Origin: Lunatibacter sp035460985
GTDB taxonomy: Bacteria > Bacteroidota > Bacteroidia > Cytophagales > Cyclobacteriaceae
DNA: 13,424 bases
NCBI GenBank assembly: GCA_035460985.1
Contig: DATHWC010000044.1
Span: forward strand, 1-13,424
Reading direction: 5' to 3'
Every line of letters starts with the position of its first letter. Within the stretch, counting starts at the first letter, position 1. The translations under genes were made by a program, and so were the position numbers. Below, in pieces: positions 1-7,801 of the stretch. The notes under the pieces were generated by a model that did not search any database, was not told the origin of the DNA, and saw only the letters and a program-made list of their open reading frames with translations.

Positions 1-404
1 TCAGGAAGATCAATGTAATCTATGACTGTATTTGCCTTTTTAATGTGATTGTAGTTGTCAGCATAAAAGGACAAGGTTCTGCCTGCATCGTTATTCCTTG
101 CATTGGTAGGCGTGGCGTAGGTGCGCAAATCGACAAATGCGTCCGGCTTGTCCGTAGAAGCCACAACAGATGCATCACTCATATTGTGATTAAACATCAA
201 TTCCCGGGTATCCCCGTTCCACTGAGTCATAACGCCTCTCAACGCTGCATCGAGAGCCGTTTGCAATCCTGCCCCGTCACGAAATGTATTTTCAGGGCTT
301 AGAAAAGAAAGTGGCTTTTCATCCAGAAAATCATCGCTACACGATACCGAAAATAATAGCAGCATGGATGCGATAAGTCCTATATATTTTTTTAGATTTT
401 TCAT
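1..404 (-). CDS. SusD-like (RagB/SusD) outer-membrane lipoprotein, N-terminal part only
   Basis: The reading frame starts at the ATG ending at 404 and stays open to the left edge, giving 134 codons of a protein that would normally be about 500-600 residues. It begins with a lipoprotein signal peptide: Lys-rich start, hydrophobic core at residues 8-20, lipobox SVSC with Cys22. The DDFLDEKP segment directly after the Cys, then a region with LSPENTF and TALDAALRG, is typical of the SusD/RagB N-terminus. SusD proteins sit on the cell surface as a lid on the SusC transporter and bind the glycan. The gene follows susC by 41 bp on the same strand, so the two are almost certainly one operon. The rest, including the glycan-binding part, is outside the window, so the substrate cannot be judged. 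Family call is firm; specificity is unknown. Confidence 0.88.
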   Translation of the reverse strand, partial: MKNLKKYIGLIASMLLLFSVSCSDDFLDEKPLSFLSPENTFRDGAGLQTALDAALRGVMTQWNGDTRELMFNHNMSDASVVASTDKPDAFVDLRTYATPTNARNNDAGRTLSFYADNYNHIKKANTVIDYIDLP

Positions 405-445
405 GTCTATCTTGTTTAATTATTTAAATCAACCAATTGGTATCT

Positions 446-3400
446 TTAGAAAGTGACATCCAAGCTAAATGAATAGGTCCTTGGCATTTCTCTCGCGGAC
501 TCGGGATCCCCGAGCTCTCTAATCCAGCCTGTAAATACGGCGGCATTTTCAATGTTTACAGCAAGCCTTACCCTATTGGATTTAATTTTCTCCGTTAGGT
601 TCTGCGGTAAACTGTAACCTACAGACACGTTTTGAAGCCTCAAATAAGACCTATTGATCCAGGTCTGACCACCCCCTAAATTGATGGAATTAATCCGTGC
701 AAAATTATTTTCTCCATTAAGTGGAGTCCAATAGGGGATTTTATACCAGTTGTGGTTTTTGATGTATTCTTGGTTGTTGTTAAAAGGTTCTCGAGTACCG
801 CCTAAATAGCCCAGTTTGGCAAGAAACACCAGTCCAAAATCAAACCCTTTCCATTCAAAGTCATTTCTTAAGGTCATGTACCAAGGGTTTTCTCTTAAAC
901 CGAGGAATACCCGATCGTCTAAATCGATTCTTCCATCGCCGTTTTGGTCCACAAATCTAAAATCTCCAGGAAACAACCCGTATTGGGCGGCCTCATCCTC
1001 TTCTCCAAGTTGATAAATCCCATTTAAATCCCAATCCCAGATCACGTCTTTGTTTTTCCCGATAAACCAACCGTTTTGAAGATCATCCGGCTCTCTTACG
1101 ACCGTATTGCCTTCTGCATCTGTAATGGGGATGGCCTTATTGCCCAACGTGGTGATTTTATTTATTCTATACGTGACATTAAAGGTACTTCTCCAAGCAA
1201 AATTGCTGTTGGAAACATTAATCGAATTTATTCCCAAATCAAAACCCGAATTTTGCAGATTACCAACGTTGGTTTTTACAGAGCCAAATCCAGTAAGATC
1301 GGGTAATTTCTGATCCAACAACAAATCCCGTGTTTCAGATTTATAGAGATCTAAGGAACCGCTTAGCCTATCATTGAAAAAACCGTAATCAATCCCAATG
1401 TTGAAAGAAGCTGTATTTTCCCATGAAAGAAGGGGGTTGGCTATCCTATTGATTTCTGTATACGGGGTAGCAACGTACCCGCCGTCATAATTGAGATAAA
1501 CCCCATTACTTAACCTCGCGAACGCATTATAATCTTCAAGCCCGCTACTATTACCGTTTACTCCATAACTCACTCTCGTTTTTAAATAACTCAACACCTT
1601 CCCCTTGGGCATAAAGTCTTCGTTAGTCAGCGTCCAAGCTGCGGATAGGGAAGGGAAATTCCCATAGAGACTGTTTATTCCAAATCTGGAGAATCCATCC
1701 CGGCGGATGGAAGCGGAAAAATTGAACCGGTCATCATAGGCATAATTGACTCTTCCCATAACTCCAGTTCTAGAATTCACCTCATCATACGAACTCATGG
1801 TTGGGTTTAATCCCAATTGCATCGCATGGTAACCAAGTCCCGCAGTAGGAGAGAAAGTATTGTTTATCGCCCGAGTCTCCCAACTTTGATTCCGTTCAGT
1901 ATTGTACAACCCTGTAAAACTTAACCGGTGAATCCCAAAATCCTTGTCCCAATTTAATATGGTATTGGACTGCCAGGAAAATGAATCGTTGTACCTACGC
2001 TCTGCCGCATCTACTGCTCGCAAAGGGTTCCCCCTCTCATTGAGGTCGAACCTCTTTCTTACATCAAACCTTGGCGTATAATCTGTCCTTAGACTAATTC
2101 CCAAAGGTAAAGTTACCATTGCATACAGAGTTGGATTTATCATAAATCGGGTATGACTTCGTGTGTTCCAGCTTGGTGCTAGGTAGGGGTTGGTAAGGTT
2201 TGATCCAGCAGGCTGATCGCTCAGGTTTTCTCTAGTACGGGGCATATTATTTCGCCATGGTTGGTCATACGGGGAAAAAGACCTGTAACCACCATTAGGT
2301 ATAGACATAGGACCTTCATCTTGATAGGTAAACTGGGCGTTTGCACCTATAGAGAAAAATTCTGCCAAGTTTACATCCAAGTTTAACCTTGACGTGATGG
2401 TTTTAAATTTGTCATCTCTCACTACTGACTCCCGATCACTATATCCCAAGGCATAATAATAAGATACTCTTTCTGTTCGACCAGAAATACTCACGTCATA
2501 ATCCTGTCTGACACCGGTATGGAATAGGAAGTCCTGCCAGTCATGAGTAATGCCATTGCGGTAATTCTCCAATTCATTGTCCCAGAAATTGAAATTGTTG
2601 ACCCTTGCCAAATTAATAACATCTGGATTTGTCTCGCCGGGAATTCCGTTTGCCGCTAGCCAAGCACTTTGATACTGAGGATCTATGCTGTTATAATCGC
2701 GAAACCTTGTCCAAGGCTCGGTAATTGTATTTGTGATGGATTCGTTCATATCCGTCAACCAATTCAATACTTCCTCCCCGCCCTTATAAGTTTCCTGTCT
2801 TCTTGCACCAGTGATTAGACCTGTTCTGTTGCTAAAGGTAATTTGAGGTTTACCAAAAGATCCCTTTTTGGTGGTAAAGATAACGACACCATTCGTTGCT
2901 TGTGATCCGTAAACCGCTGCTGCACTTGCATCTTTCAAAACATCAACACTTTCTATGGAATTGGGGTTAATTTCAGCTAAATCACCTCTGAAAATTACGC
3001 CATCCAACACAATCAAAGGACGATTTGCAGCCCTTTCTTCTTCTCTATTTCCATCATTATTTAAATCAGCCTTCATTGAAGCATCACCACGCACGTCAAA
3101 TTCGGGGACATTCCGAGCGTTTGTAGCGTATCCTACAGAAAGACCCGGAACAGTTGTCCTTAAAATTTCCGAAACACTCGTGGGCTTATATTTCATGACC
3201 TCCTCAGCTTTCACATTGACGATGGCTCCAGTCATATCCTTTTTCTTTTGGGTACCGTACCCTATCACAATCACCTCGTCCAGGGCTTGTGCACTTTCTA
3301 CCAGTGTAACATCAATGGTGGACTGATTATTTACCTCGATAGTCTGATTTTCAAACCCTATAAATGAAAACACCAAGGATGAGTTTTCCGGGACGGTAAT

Positions 3401-3700
3401 GCTGTATTTCCCATTCATGTCCGTGGCTGTACCAATGGAGGTTCCTGGCACAGAAACAGTAGCTCCGGGAATGGGCTCTCCGTTTTGATCGGTCACGGTT
3501 CCAGTTACTGTCACCTCAAATGGCACGTTTAATATGTCTTCTGATGCATTCCCTAAATTTGTGGGAGGCCAATTTGGTTGAAAATTTCCCGTCGAACTGT
3601 TGGAACGTGCCACATGTGGCACCAAAGACAAACAGAACAGGATGGCCATGGACATAGCCATTCCATTCATTTTCCAATAATAAAGTAATGTTCTTTTCAT
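446..3700 (-). CDS. SusC/RagA-family TonB-linked outer-membrane transporter
   Basis: This complete 1084-residue protein has the usual SusC length. A signal peptide covers about residues 1-33. Residues 65-135 form a carboxypeptidase-D-regulatory-like domain (VTGTVTDQNGEPIPGATV, later a GKYSI strand). A TonB-box-like stretch DEVIVIGYGTQKKKDMTG and the plug domain follow (PLIVLDGVIF, ESVDVLKDASAAAVYG, TNGVVIFTTKKG), then a long beta-barrel ending in Phe (SFSLDVTF), as in outer-membrane proteins. A DQNGDGRID loop near the C-terminus is common in the family. The plug carries an unusual acidic insert near residues 212-222. There is no N-terminal STN domain, so it is not of the anti-sigma-coupled type. 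With SusD it imports oligosaccharides using TonB/ExbBD energy. The nearby arabinose genes hint at an arabinose-containing substrate, but the promoter region carries a LacI-type palindrome, so that link is only an inference. Confidence 0.95.
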   Translation of the reverse strand: MKRTLLYYWKMNGMAMSMAILFCLSLVPHVARSNSSTGNFQPNWPPTNLGNASEDILNVPFEVTVTGTVTDQNGEPIPGATVSVPGTSIGTATDMNGKYSITVPENSSLVFSFIGFENQTIEVNNQSTIDVTLVESAQALDEVIVIGYGTQKKKDMTGAIVNVKAEEVMKYKPTSVSEILRTTVPGLSVGYATNARNVPEFDVRGDASMKADLNNDGNREEERAANRPLIVLDGVIFRGDLAEINPNSIESVDVLKDASAAAVYGSQATNGVVIFTTKKGSFGKPQITFSNRTGLITGARRQETYKGGEEVLNWLTDMNESITNTITEPWTRFRDYNSIDPQYQSAWLAANGIPGETNPDVINLARVNNFNFWDNELENYRNGITHDWQDFLFHTGVRQDYDVSISGRTERVSYYYALGYSDRESVVRDDKFKTITSRLNLDVNLAEFFSIGANAQFTYQDEGPMSIPNGGYRSFSPYDQPWRNNMPRTRENLSDQPAGSNLTNPYLAPSWNTRSHTRFMINPTLYAMVTLPLGISLRTDYTPRFDVRKRFDLNERGNPLRAVDAAERRYNDSFSWQSNTILNWDKDFGIHRLSFTGLYNTERNQSWETRAINNTFSPTAGLGYHAMQLGLNPTMSSYDEVNSRTGVMGRVNYAYDDRFNFSASIRRDGFSRFGINSLYGNFPSLSAAWTLTNEDFMPKGKVLSYLKTRVSYGVNGNSSGLEDYNAFARLSNGVYLNYDGGYVATPYTEINRIANPLLSWENTASFNIGIDYGFFNDRLSGSLDLYKSETRDLLLDQKLPDLTGFGSVKTNVGNLQNSGFDLGINSINVSNSNFAWRSTFNVTYRINKITTLGNKAIPITDAEGNTVVREPDDLQNGWFIGKNKDVIWDWDLNGIYQLGEEDEAAQYGLFPGDFRFVDQNGDGRIDLDDRVFLGLRENPWYMTLRNDFEWKGFDFGLVFLAKLGYLGGTREPFNNNQEYIKNHNWYKIPYWTPLNGENNFARINSINLGGGQTWINRSYLRLQNVSVGYSLPQNLTEKIKSNRVRLAVNIENAAVFTGWIRELGDPESAREMPRTYSFSLDVTF

Positions 3701-3766
3701 TGATTTTTTGGGTATTGTTTGAATTAATGATTAGAGTATTTGAATGATTGAAGTAATGTGGGCTTG

Positions 3767-3785
3767 CGGAATATATTGCATTCCG
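3767..3785 (-). other. Small inverted repeat in the susC leader
   Basis: CGGAAT and ATTCCG form 6-bp perfect arms around a 7-base loop, 67-85 bp upstream of the susC start. It could fold as a leader hairpin in the susC mRNA or be a protein-binding half-site pair. The stem is short and sits in AT-rich DNA, so it may be chance. Confidence 0.25.
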
Positions 3786-3861
3786 TAGTTTTTTTCCATA
3801 GGTTAGAATAGTTAGTAATTATAAATTATTTTTAAAAGAAACTCAATTTGCGGATGCTTCT

Positions 3862-3879
3862 TGCGCAATCGATTGCACA
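3862..3879. promoter_or_regulatory. LacI-family-type operator upstream of susC
   Basis: The 18-bp site TGCGCAATCGATTGCACA contains a perfect 12-bp palindrome (GCAATCGATTGC, 3865-3876), and the symmetry extends to the outer TG/CA pairs after one mismatched pair. The even-length palindrome with a central CG step is the hallmark of LacI-family operators. It lies 162-179 bp upstream of the susC start and overlaps a weak -7-like sequence (TAAATGTG on the minus strand), so a repressor bound here could block the susCD promoter. No LacI-type regulator gene is in the window. The call rests on symmetry and position only. Confidence 0.6.
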
Positions 3880-4406
3880 TTTAGTAGGTTTTTTTGCCAA
3901 TTCTTTTAATATTTTTTTATATCCATTGAATAACTTGATGGCTTAATGTTAGAAAAAATAAACTCAAAAAAAAAACAGAATGTACGTTTTTTTTAAAAAA
4001 ATGCGCTTATTGTAATTTTTTAAAATTAAATTCTGATAATGTAAATTTTATTAAAATAAAATTTTAAAAAAAATAGTTATATAAAATCATGAAAAATAGT
4101 GACAGTTTTATAATTTTAAATTAAATTCAGTTTCTATCAATAATTTCAACAATAGCCAAAAAAACAATATTCTGTGGAAATTACCTTTTCACCCAAAAAT
4201 TTAATATAGGATTATTGGTGATAATGCTTATCAATTTTTTACATATCCACTTATTATTACCGCCCTAAATTAATATAACGCGATTATAGAAATGTCAATG
4301 CGGGTTAGGATTTTGAAAGTACACACATAACTAATAAATGTCAAATTAAATCTATCTGTGTAATTTGCCATGACTATCAACTGACTTCCTTTTATCTCAT
4401 AGATCG

Positions 4407-4421
4407 GGCCAATCATTGGCC
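4407..4421 (-). terminator. Possible stem-loop at the end of araD
   Basis: GGCCAATCATTGGCC is a perfect 7-bp-arm inverted repeat around one base, and it includes the araD stop codon (4413-4415). In RNA it would fold as a GGCCAA/TTGGCC stem with a 3-base loop. No clear U-run follows on the minus strand (only AUAAAA about 15 bases later), so it is not a classic intrinsic terminator. It may still protect the 3' end or slow transcription before the susC region. Confidence 0.3.
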
Positions 4422-5111
4422 ATAATAGGCATCCTTTCCATGCTTGCGTTCATAGTGCTTTTGTATCAGGGCGGGCTTTAGTCGGCCTGCCGCAGGATTA
4501 ATCTGTAGCGTCAGATAGGCCATCCGCGCAATCTCTTCCAATACTTTGCTGTTGTAAACAGCTTTGGCGGCGTCCTTACCCCAGGTAAATGGTCCGTGGT
4601 TTCCCAGCAGGACCATTTCTACCTCCTGGTACGAAAGTCCCTTTTCTTCAAAGCAGTCTACTATCTGTTGGCCGGTATTATATTCGTAATCCCCCTGAAT
4701 CAGCTCATCCGACATCGGGGGAGCGCAAGGGATATCCGGTGTCAGGTGATCCGCATGGGTAGTGCCAAAATTGGGGATATCCCGTTGCGCCTGCGCCCAG
4801 CTTACAGCATACGTACTATGGGTATGACAAATCCCACCTATGTGGGGCCAATGTTTATACAAAAAAGCATGGGTCTTGGTATCAGAGGATGGACGCATTT
4901 GGCCGGAGACCACGTTGTTGTCAAAATCAACCAGCACAATATCTTCGGCCCTCAGGCTTTCATAGGGCACTCCACTGGGTTTGATCGCGAAAAGCTCCAG
5001 TTCCCTGTCCACAACACTGACATTTCCAAAGGTGTAAACCACCAAACCCAAAGCGGGCAGCTGCATATTTGCTTCGTAGCAAACACTTTGCAGGTGTTCA
5101 AAATTTCTCAT
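4413..5111 (-). CDS. araD: L-ribulose-5-phosphate 4-epimerase
   Basis: This cytoplasmic enzyme of the class II aldolase/epimerase family converts L-ribulose-5-phosphate to D-xylulose-5-phosphate, the last step of the isomerase pathway for L-arabinose, feeding the pentose phosphate pathway. The 232-residue length matches the E. coli enzyme (231). Family residues are present with an offset of one: Asp77 in RPSSDT, zinc ligands His96 and His98 in ICHTHST, His172 in GNHGPF, and the C-terminal catalytic Tyr230 in the final AYYGQ. The segments NFGTTHADH, IPCAPPMSD and GQQIVDCFEEKGL also match AraD and not the related fuculose aldolases. The start gives the expected GNVSV substrate-binding region near residue 30. 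The gene is divergent from araR with a shared regulatory region, so AraR control is likely. Confidence in function is high. Confidence 0.96.
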   Translation of the reverse strand: MRNFEHLQSVCYEANMQLPALGLVVYTFGNVSVVDRELELFAIKPSGVPYESLRAEDIVLVDFDNNVVSGQMRPSSDTKTHAFLYKHWPHIGGICHTHSTYAVSWAQAQRDIPNFGTTHADHLTPDIPCAPPMSDELIQGDYEYNTGQQIVDCFEEKGLSYQEVEMVLLGNHGPFTWGKDAAKAVYNSKVLEEIARMAYLTLQINPAAGRLKPALIQKHYERKHGKDAYYGQ

Positions 5112-5159
5112 GCTTATTGATTTTTACAGCTATATTACGACTATCTAATTCAATTTTAG

Positions 5160-5185
5160 AGTAAAGGTTTATTAAATCCTTTACT
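5160..5185. promoter_or_regulatory. Inverted repeat, candidate AraR operator
   Basis: AGTAAAGG (5160-5167) and CCTTTACT (5178-5185) are perfect 8-bp inverted arms separated by an AT-only 10-bp spacer that has some further symmetry, 26 bp in all. The site lies 49 bp upstream of the araD start and about 63 bp upstream of the -33 element of the araR promoter, a natural place for a regulator controlling both divergent units. A weak -7-like sequence for araD (TAAAATTG on the minus strand, 5151-5158) abuts it, so binding would block araD transcription. Assignment to AraR is inferred from position; no second copy was seen in the window. Confidence 0.6.
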
Positions 5186-5247
5186 GATACAATCTACCCA
5201 AATTATGATACAACTATCAACTATTTGTCAGAAAACTAACTTTCACC

Positions 5248-5277
5248 TTGCTTATTTGGCTATATATTATAAATTTG
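5248..5277 (+). promoter_or_regulatory. Bacteroidota-type promoter of araR
   Basis: A TTG -33 element (5248-5250) is followed after 19 bp by TAAATTTG (5270-5277), an exact match to the TAnnTTTG -7 consensus of the Bacteroidota primary sigma factor. Transcription would begin near 5284, leaving a leader of about 80 bases before the araR ATG. It probably also serves araA. Confidence 0.6.
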
Positions 5278-5364
5278 ATGCGTTGAAATCAAAGGAGAAG
5301 ACAAGCAGGTTTTGAATATTTGCCGAATCGAGACAAACAAATTTACGTAAAAAAGCAAAAAAAT

Positions 5365-6123
5365 ATGATGAAGTACTCAAATCAAACCCGGATTTTGGTT
5401 TCGATTGATTGTGTTGTGTTTGGGTTTGATGGAGAAAATTACAAGTTGCTCCTGATTCAAAGGGGTTTCGAACCCGAGAAAAATAAATGGAGCCTGATGG
5501 GGGGCTTCCTGCAACCGCAGGAATCACTTGATGAAGCCGCACAAAGAGTGCTCCACGAACTTACAGGGCTGAAAAATGTTTACATGGAACAACTTCAGGC
5601 ATTTGGCTGTCCCTCCCGTGATCCGGCAGAACGGGTAATCGGAGTCACCTATGTCGCCCTGATAGACATCAAAAAGTACGAAAAACAGATTTCCAATCTT
5701 TTCAAACCAAAATGGTTTTTGATGGACAACCTGCCCGAGCTTATTTTTGACCATCCGCAGATGATTGAACTTTCGCTAAAACACCTTAGGTACAAAGCCG
5801 CCTTACATCCCATTCTTTTTGAACTTTTACCTGAGAAGTTTACCTTACCCCAACTTCAGATACTTTATGAAGGCCTATATGGAATTACCATTGACAAGCG
5901 TAATTTTTCAAGAAAAGTCCTATCCACCGGTATTATAAAGAAAGAAGTGGAAAAAGATAAAACTAAATCAAAAAAGGGAGCCTACTTTTATACCCTTGTA
6001 CAGGAAAATTATCAGGCACAATTTCAGCGAATTCTGAATTTTATCCCCAAAAATGACATCCCTCCAGGCATAGAGACGGAATCAAAAGTCCAGCTCGCCT
6101 ACTCAGAATTGTCGGATAATTAG
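5365..6123 (+). CDS. araR: Nudix-related transcriptional regulator of arabinose use (AraR type)
   Basis: The protein (252 residues from this start) has an N-terminal Nudix-fold domain (about 1-145) and a C-terminal winged-helix domain (about 150-235; FTLPQLQILYEGLYG and DKRNFSRKVL). This is the NrtR/AraR arrangement known from Bacteroides, where AraR represses arabinose genes and responds to L-arabinose. The Nudix box is degenerate: Gly47, Glu53, Arg61 and Glu65 remain, but two catalytic glutamates are replaced by Val62 and Leu66, so it should sense a ligand and not hydrolyse nucleotides. I chose ATG 5365 (or the next codon, 5368) because homology begins there; a TTG at 5320 would add 15 lysine-rich residues with no family match. 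Divergent araD, downstream araA (75 bp) and the inverted repeat at 5160 all support an arabinose role. NrtR or XylR specificity is less likely given the neighbours. Confidence 0.9.
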   Translation: MMKYSNQTRILVSIDCVVFGFDGENYKLLLIQRGFEPEKNKWSLMGGFLQPQESLDEAAQRVLHELTGLKNVYMEQLQAFGCPSRDPAERVIGVTYVALIDIKKYEKQISNLFKPKWFLMDNLPELIFDHPQMIELSLKHLRYKAALHPILFELLPEKFTLPQLQILYEGLYGITIDKRNFSRKVLSTGIIKKEVEKDKTKSKKGAYFYTLVQENYQAQFQRILNFIPKNDIPPGIETESKVQLAYSELSDN

Positions 6124-6198
6124 TAATTTTCCACTTTAAATTAGAAGTAGGGAAAACTACGAGCAGCGATCTTTAAGGATTGCACCAATGACTATTAT

Positions 6199-7695
6199 AT
6201 GAAAAATAATGAATCAAAGGAGATCTGGTTTATCACCGGAAGTCAACATCTATATGGAGAAGACACGCTTAATCAAGTAAAGAACCATGCGGTACAAATT
6301 GCCGAGGAACTCGGAAATAAGGAGGGAATCAGTATAAAAGTGGTTTTCAAGGCTGTAGTCACCGGAATGGATGAGATCAGGCAAGTCCTTCAATTAGCAA
6401 ACAATGCAAGCACATGTATTGGGATTATCACTTGGATGCATACGTTTTCTCCGGCAAAAATGTGGATAAATGGCCTTAAAATCCTACAAAAACCATTACT
6501 CCACCTGCATACCCAATACAACCGGGACATACCCTGGAGCAGCATAGATATGGACTATATGAACCTCCACCAAAGTGCCCACGGAGACAGGGAGTTCGGT
6601 CATATTGTGTCACGGATGCGTCTCGCAAGAAAAGTGGTAGTAGGACATTGGAAATCCGAATCGGTGGCAAAAGAGATTGATGATTGGGCACGGGCCTGTC
6701 TGGGATGGAACGATTGGCAAGGAGCCAAGTTTGCGCGGTTTGGTGACAACATGCGTCAAGTCGCAGTCACCGAGGGGGATAAAGTGGAAGCCGAGATACA
6801 ATTTGGCTTTTCGGTAAATACCTTTGCAGTGGGAGATTTGGCAGAGTCTATACAAGCGGTATCCTCAGATGAGGTGAAAAATCTTCTGCAGGTATATGAA
6901 GAAAGCTACAACCTTATGGATGCCTTGGGCAAAAATGGGTCGAAAAGAGAATCCTTGCTTGACGCGGCAAGAATTGAGTTGGGATTGCTTCACTTTTTGG
7001 AATCCGGCGGATTTAAAGGATTTACAGATACCTTTGAGGATTTGCATGGAATAAAGCAACTGCCCGGAATTGCCGTGCAGCGGTTGATGGAAATGGGCTA
7101 TGGGTTTGCGGGAGAAGGTGATTGGAAAACAGCTGCGCTGGTACGCGCCATGAAGGTCATGGGGACAGGAAAATCCGGGGGAAATGCCTTTATGGAGGAC
7201 TATACCTATCATTTTGATCCGGAAGACAGCTTGGTTTTGGGGTCCCACATGCTTGAAGTGGACCCCTGTCTGGCTTCGGATAAGCCTTCCTGTGAAATCC
7301 ATGCGTTAGGCATTGGGGGAAAAGAAGACCCCGTTCGCCTTGTTTTCAACGTTGGCGCGGGACCTGGACTCAATGCCTCATTGGTAGATATGGGCAACCG
7401 TTTCAGATTGATTGTCAATGAAGTTGAAGCGGTAGAACCCCGCCACGATTTACCGAAATTGCCTGTCGCAAGGGTTTTGTGGAAGCCTTTACCTGACATG
7501 GAAACAGGCTGCAAAGCCTGGATTTTGGCAGGAGGTGCCCATCATACTTGCTTCAGTCAAAACATTAGCAGTGCCATCCTATCCGATTTTGCTGATATTG
7601 CCGGTATAGAGCTATTAACCATTGACCGGGAAACGAAGATAAAGGAATTCAAAAAAGAGTTGATGTGGAATGAAATGTATTTTGGGAGGAAATAA
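6199..7695 (+). CDS. araA: L-arabinose isomerase
   Basis: This cytoplasmic, metal-dependent isomerase converts L-arabinose to L-ribulose, the first step of the pathway. The 498-residue length is nearly that of the E. coli enzyme (500). Catalytic and metal-binding residues fall at the same positions: Glu306 in GEGDWK, Glu333 in FMEDYTYHF, His350 in LGSHMLEV, and the His448/His449 pair in AGGAHHTCFS. The start (KEIWFITGSQHLYG) and the TWMHTFSPAKMW and HLHTQYNRDIPW segments are typical AraA. The gene lies 75 bp after araR on the same strand with no clear separate promoter, so they are probably co-transcribed and under AraR control. No ribulokinase gene (araB) is in the window, although its product is needed between AraA and AraD. 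Confidence 0.97.
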   Translation: MKNNESKEIWFITGSQHLYGEDTLNQVKNHAVQIAEELGNKEGISIKVVFKAVVTGMDEIRQVLQLANNASTCIGIITWMHTFSPAKMWINGLKILQKPLLHLHTQYNRDIPWSSIDMDYMNLHQSAHGDREFGHIVSRMRLARKVVVGHWKSESVAKEIDDWARACLGWNDWQGAKFARFGDNMRQVAVTEGDKVEAEIQFGFSVNTFAVGDLAESIQAVSSDEVKNLLQVYEESYNLMDALGKNGSKRESLLDAARIELGLLHFLESGGFKGFTDTFEDLHGIKQLPGIAVQRLMEMGYGFAGEGDWKTAALVRAMKVMGTGKSGGNAFMEDYTYHFDPEDSLVLGSHMLEVDPCLASDKPSCEIHALGIGGKEDPVRLVFNVGAGPGLNASLVDMGNRFRLIVNEVEAVEPRHDLPKLPVARVLWKPLPDMETGCKAWILAGGAHHTCFSQNISSAILSDFADIAGIELLTIDRETKIKEFKKELMWNEMYFGRK

Positions 7696-7714
7696 ATTTG
7701 GATTGGTAGGTGAT

Positions 7715-7731
7715 CTGTACAAATTTTACAG
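7715..7731. promoter_or_regulatory. Short palindrome before the mutarotase-like/PQQ pair
   Basis: CTGTACAAATTTTACAG is a 17-bp near-perfect palindrome (7 of 8 pairs match around a central A) in the 106-bp gap between araA and the next gene. It lies just upstream of TTATTTTG (7737-7744), a one-mismatch -7-like box without a well-spaced -33 partner. It could be an operator for the downstream two-gene unit. It differs from the 5160-5185 repeat, so it would be a different regulator. Evidence is symmetry and position only. Confidence 0.3.
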
Positions 7732-7801
7732 CCAAATTATTTTGTTAAGCGGGAAACAACCAATATCTTCATTGCCAAAGTAAGCTATTGTTTTCTCAAT
7801 C

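Larger units (their letters stand above)
3701..4412. other. Long AT-rich intergenic region upstream of susC
   Basis: These 712 bp between araD and susC (both minus strand) contain no credible gene. The stretch is extremely AT-rich, with many A and T runs of 7-10 bases between about 3960 and 4080. It must hold the susC promoter and leader. No exact TAnnTTTG box is visible on the minus strand; the nearest candidate, TAAATGTG (minus strand, 3876-3883), overlaps the LacI-type palindrome but has no well-spaced TTG partner. Other signals are a 6-bp stem hairpin at 3767-3785 and a TGATAA/TTATCA inverted repeat at 4219-4233. The A/T tracts could curve DNA or act as promoter-stimulating sequence, which is inference. 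Confidence 0.6.

Noticed and set aside
4219..4233. TGATAATGCTTATCA inverted repeat followed by a T-run, as an intrinsic terminator
   Set aside because: The T-run follows on the plus strand, where no gene lies upstream, and the stem is AT-only; probably chance in AT-rich DNA.
4320..4362. TACACA...TGTGTA inverted arms downstream of araD
   Set aside because: The arms are only 6 bp and about 31 bases apart, too far for an operator and too weak for a terminator.
4596..5120. Long open frame on the plus strand opposite araD
   Set aside because: It is fully antisense to a well-conserved enzyme gene and its translation shows no recognisable domain.
5320..5364. Upstream TTG start for AraR adding 15 residues
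   Set aside because: The extra residues are Lys/Gln-rich and match nothing in the family; the paired ATGs at 5365/5368 sit where family homology begins.
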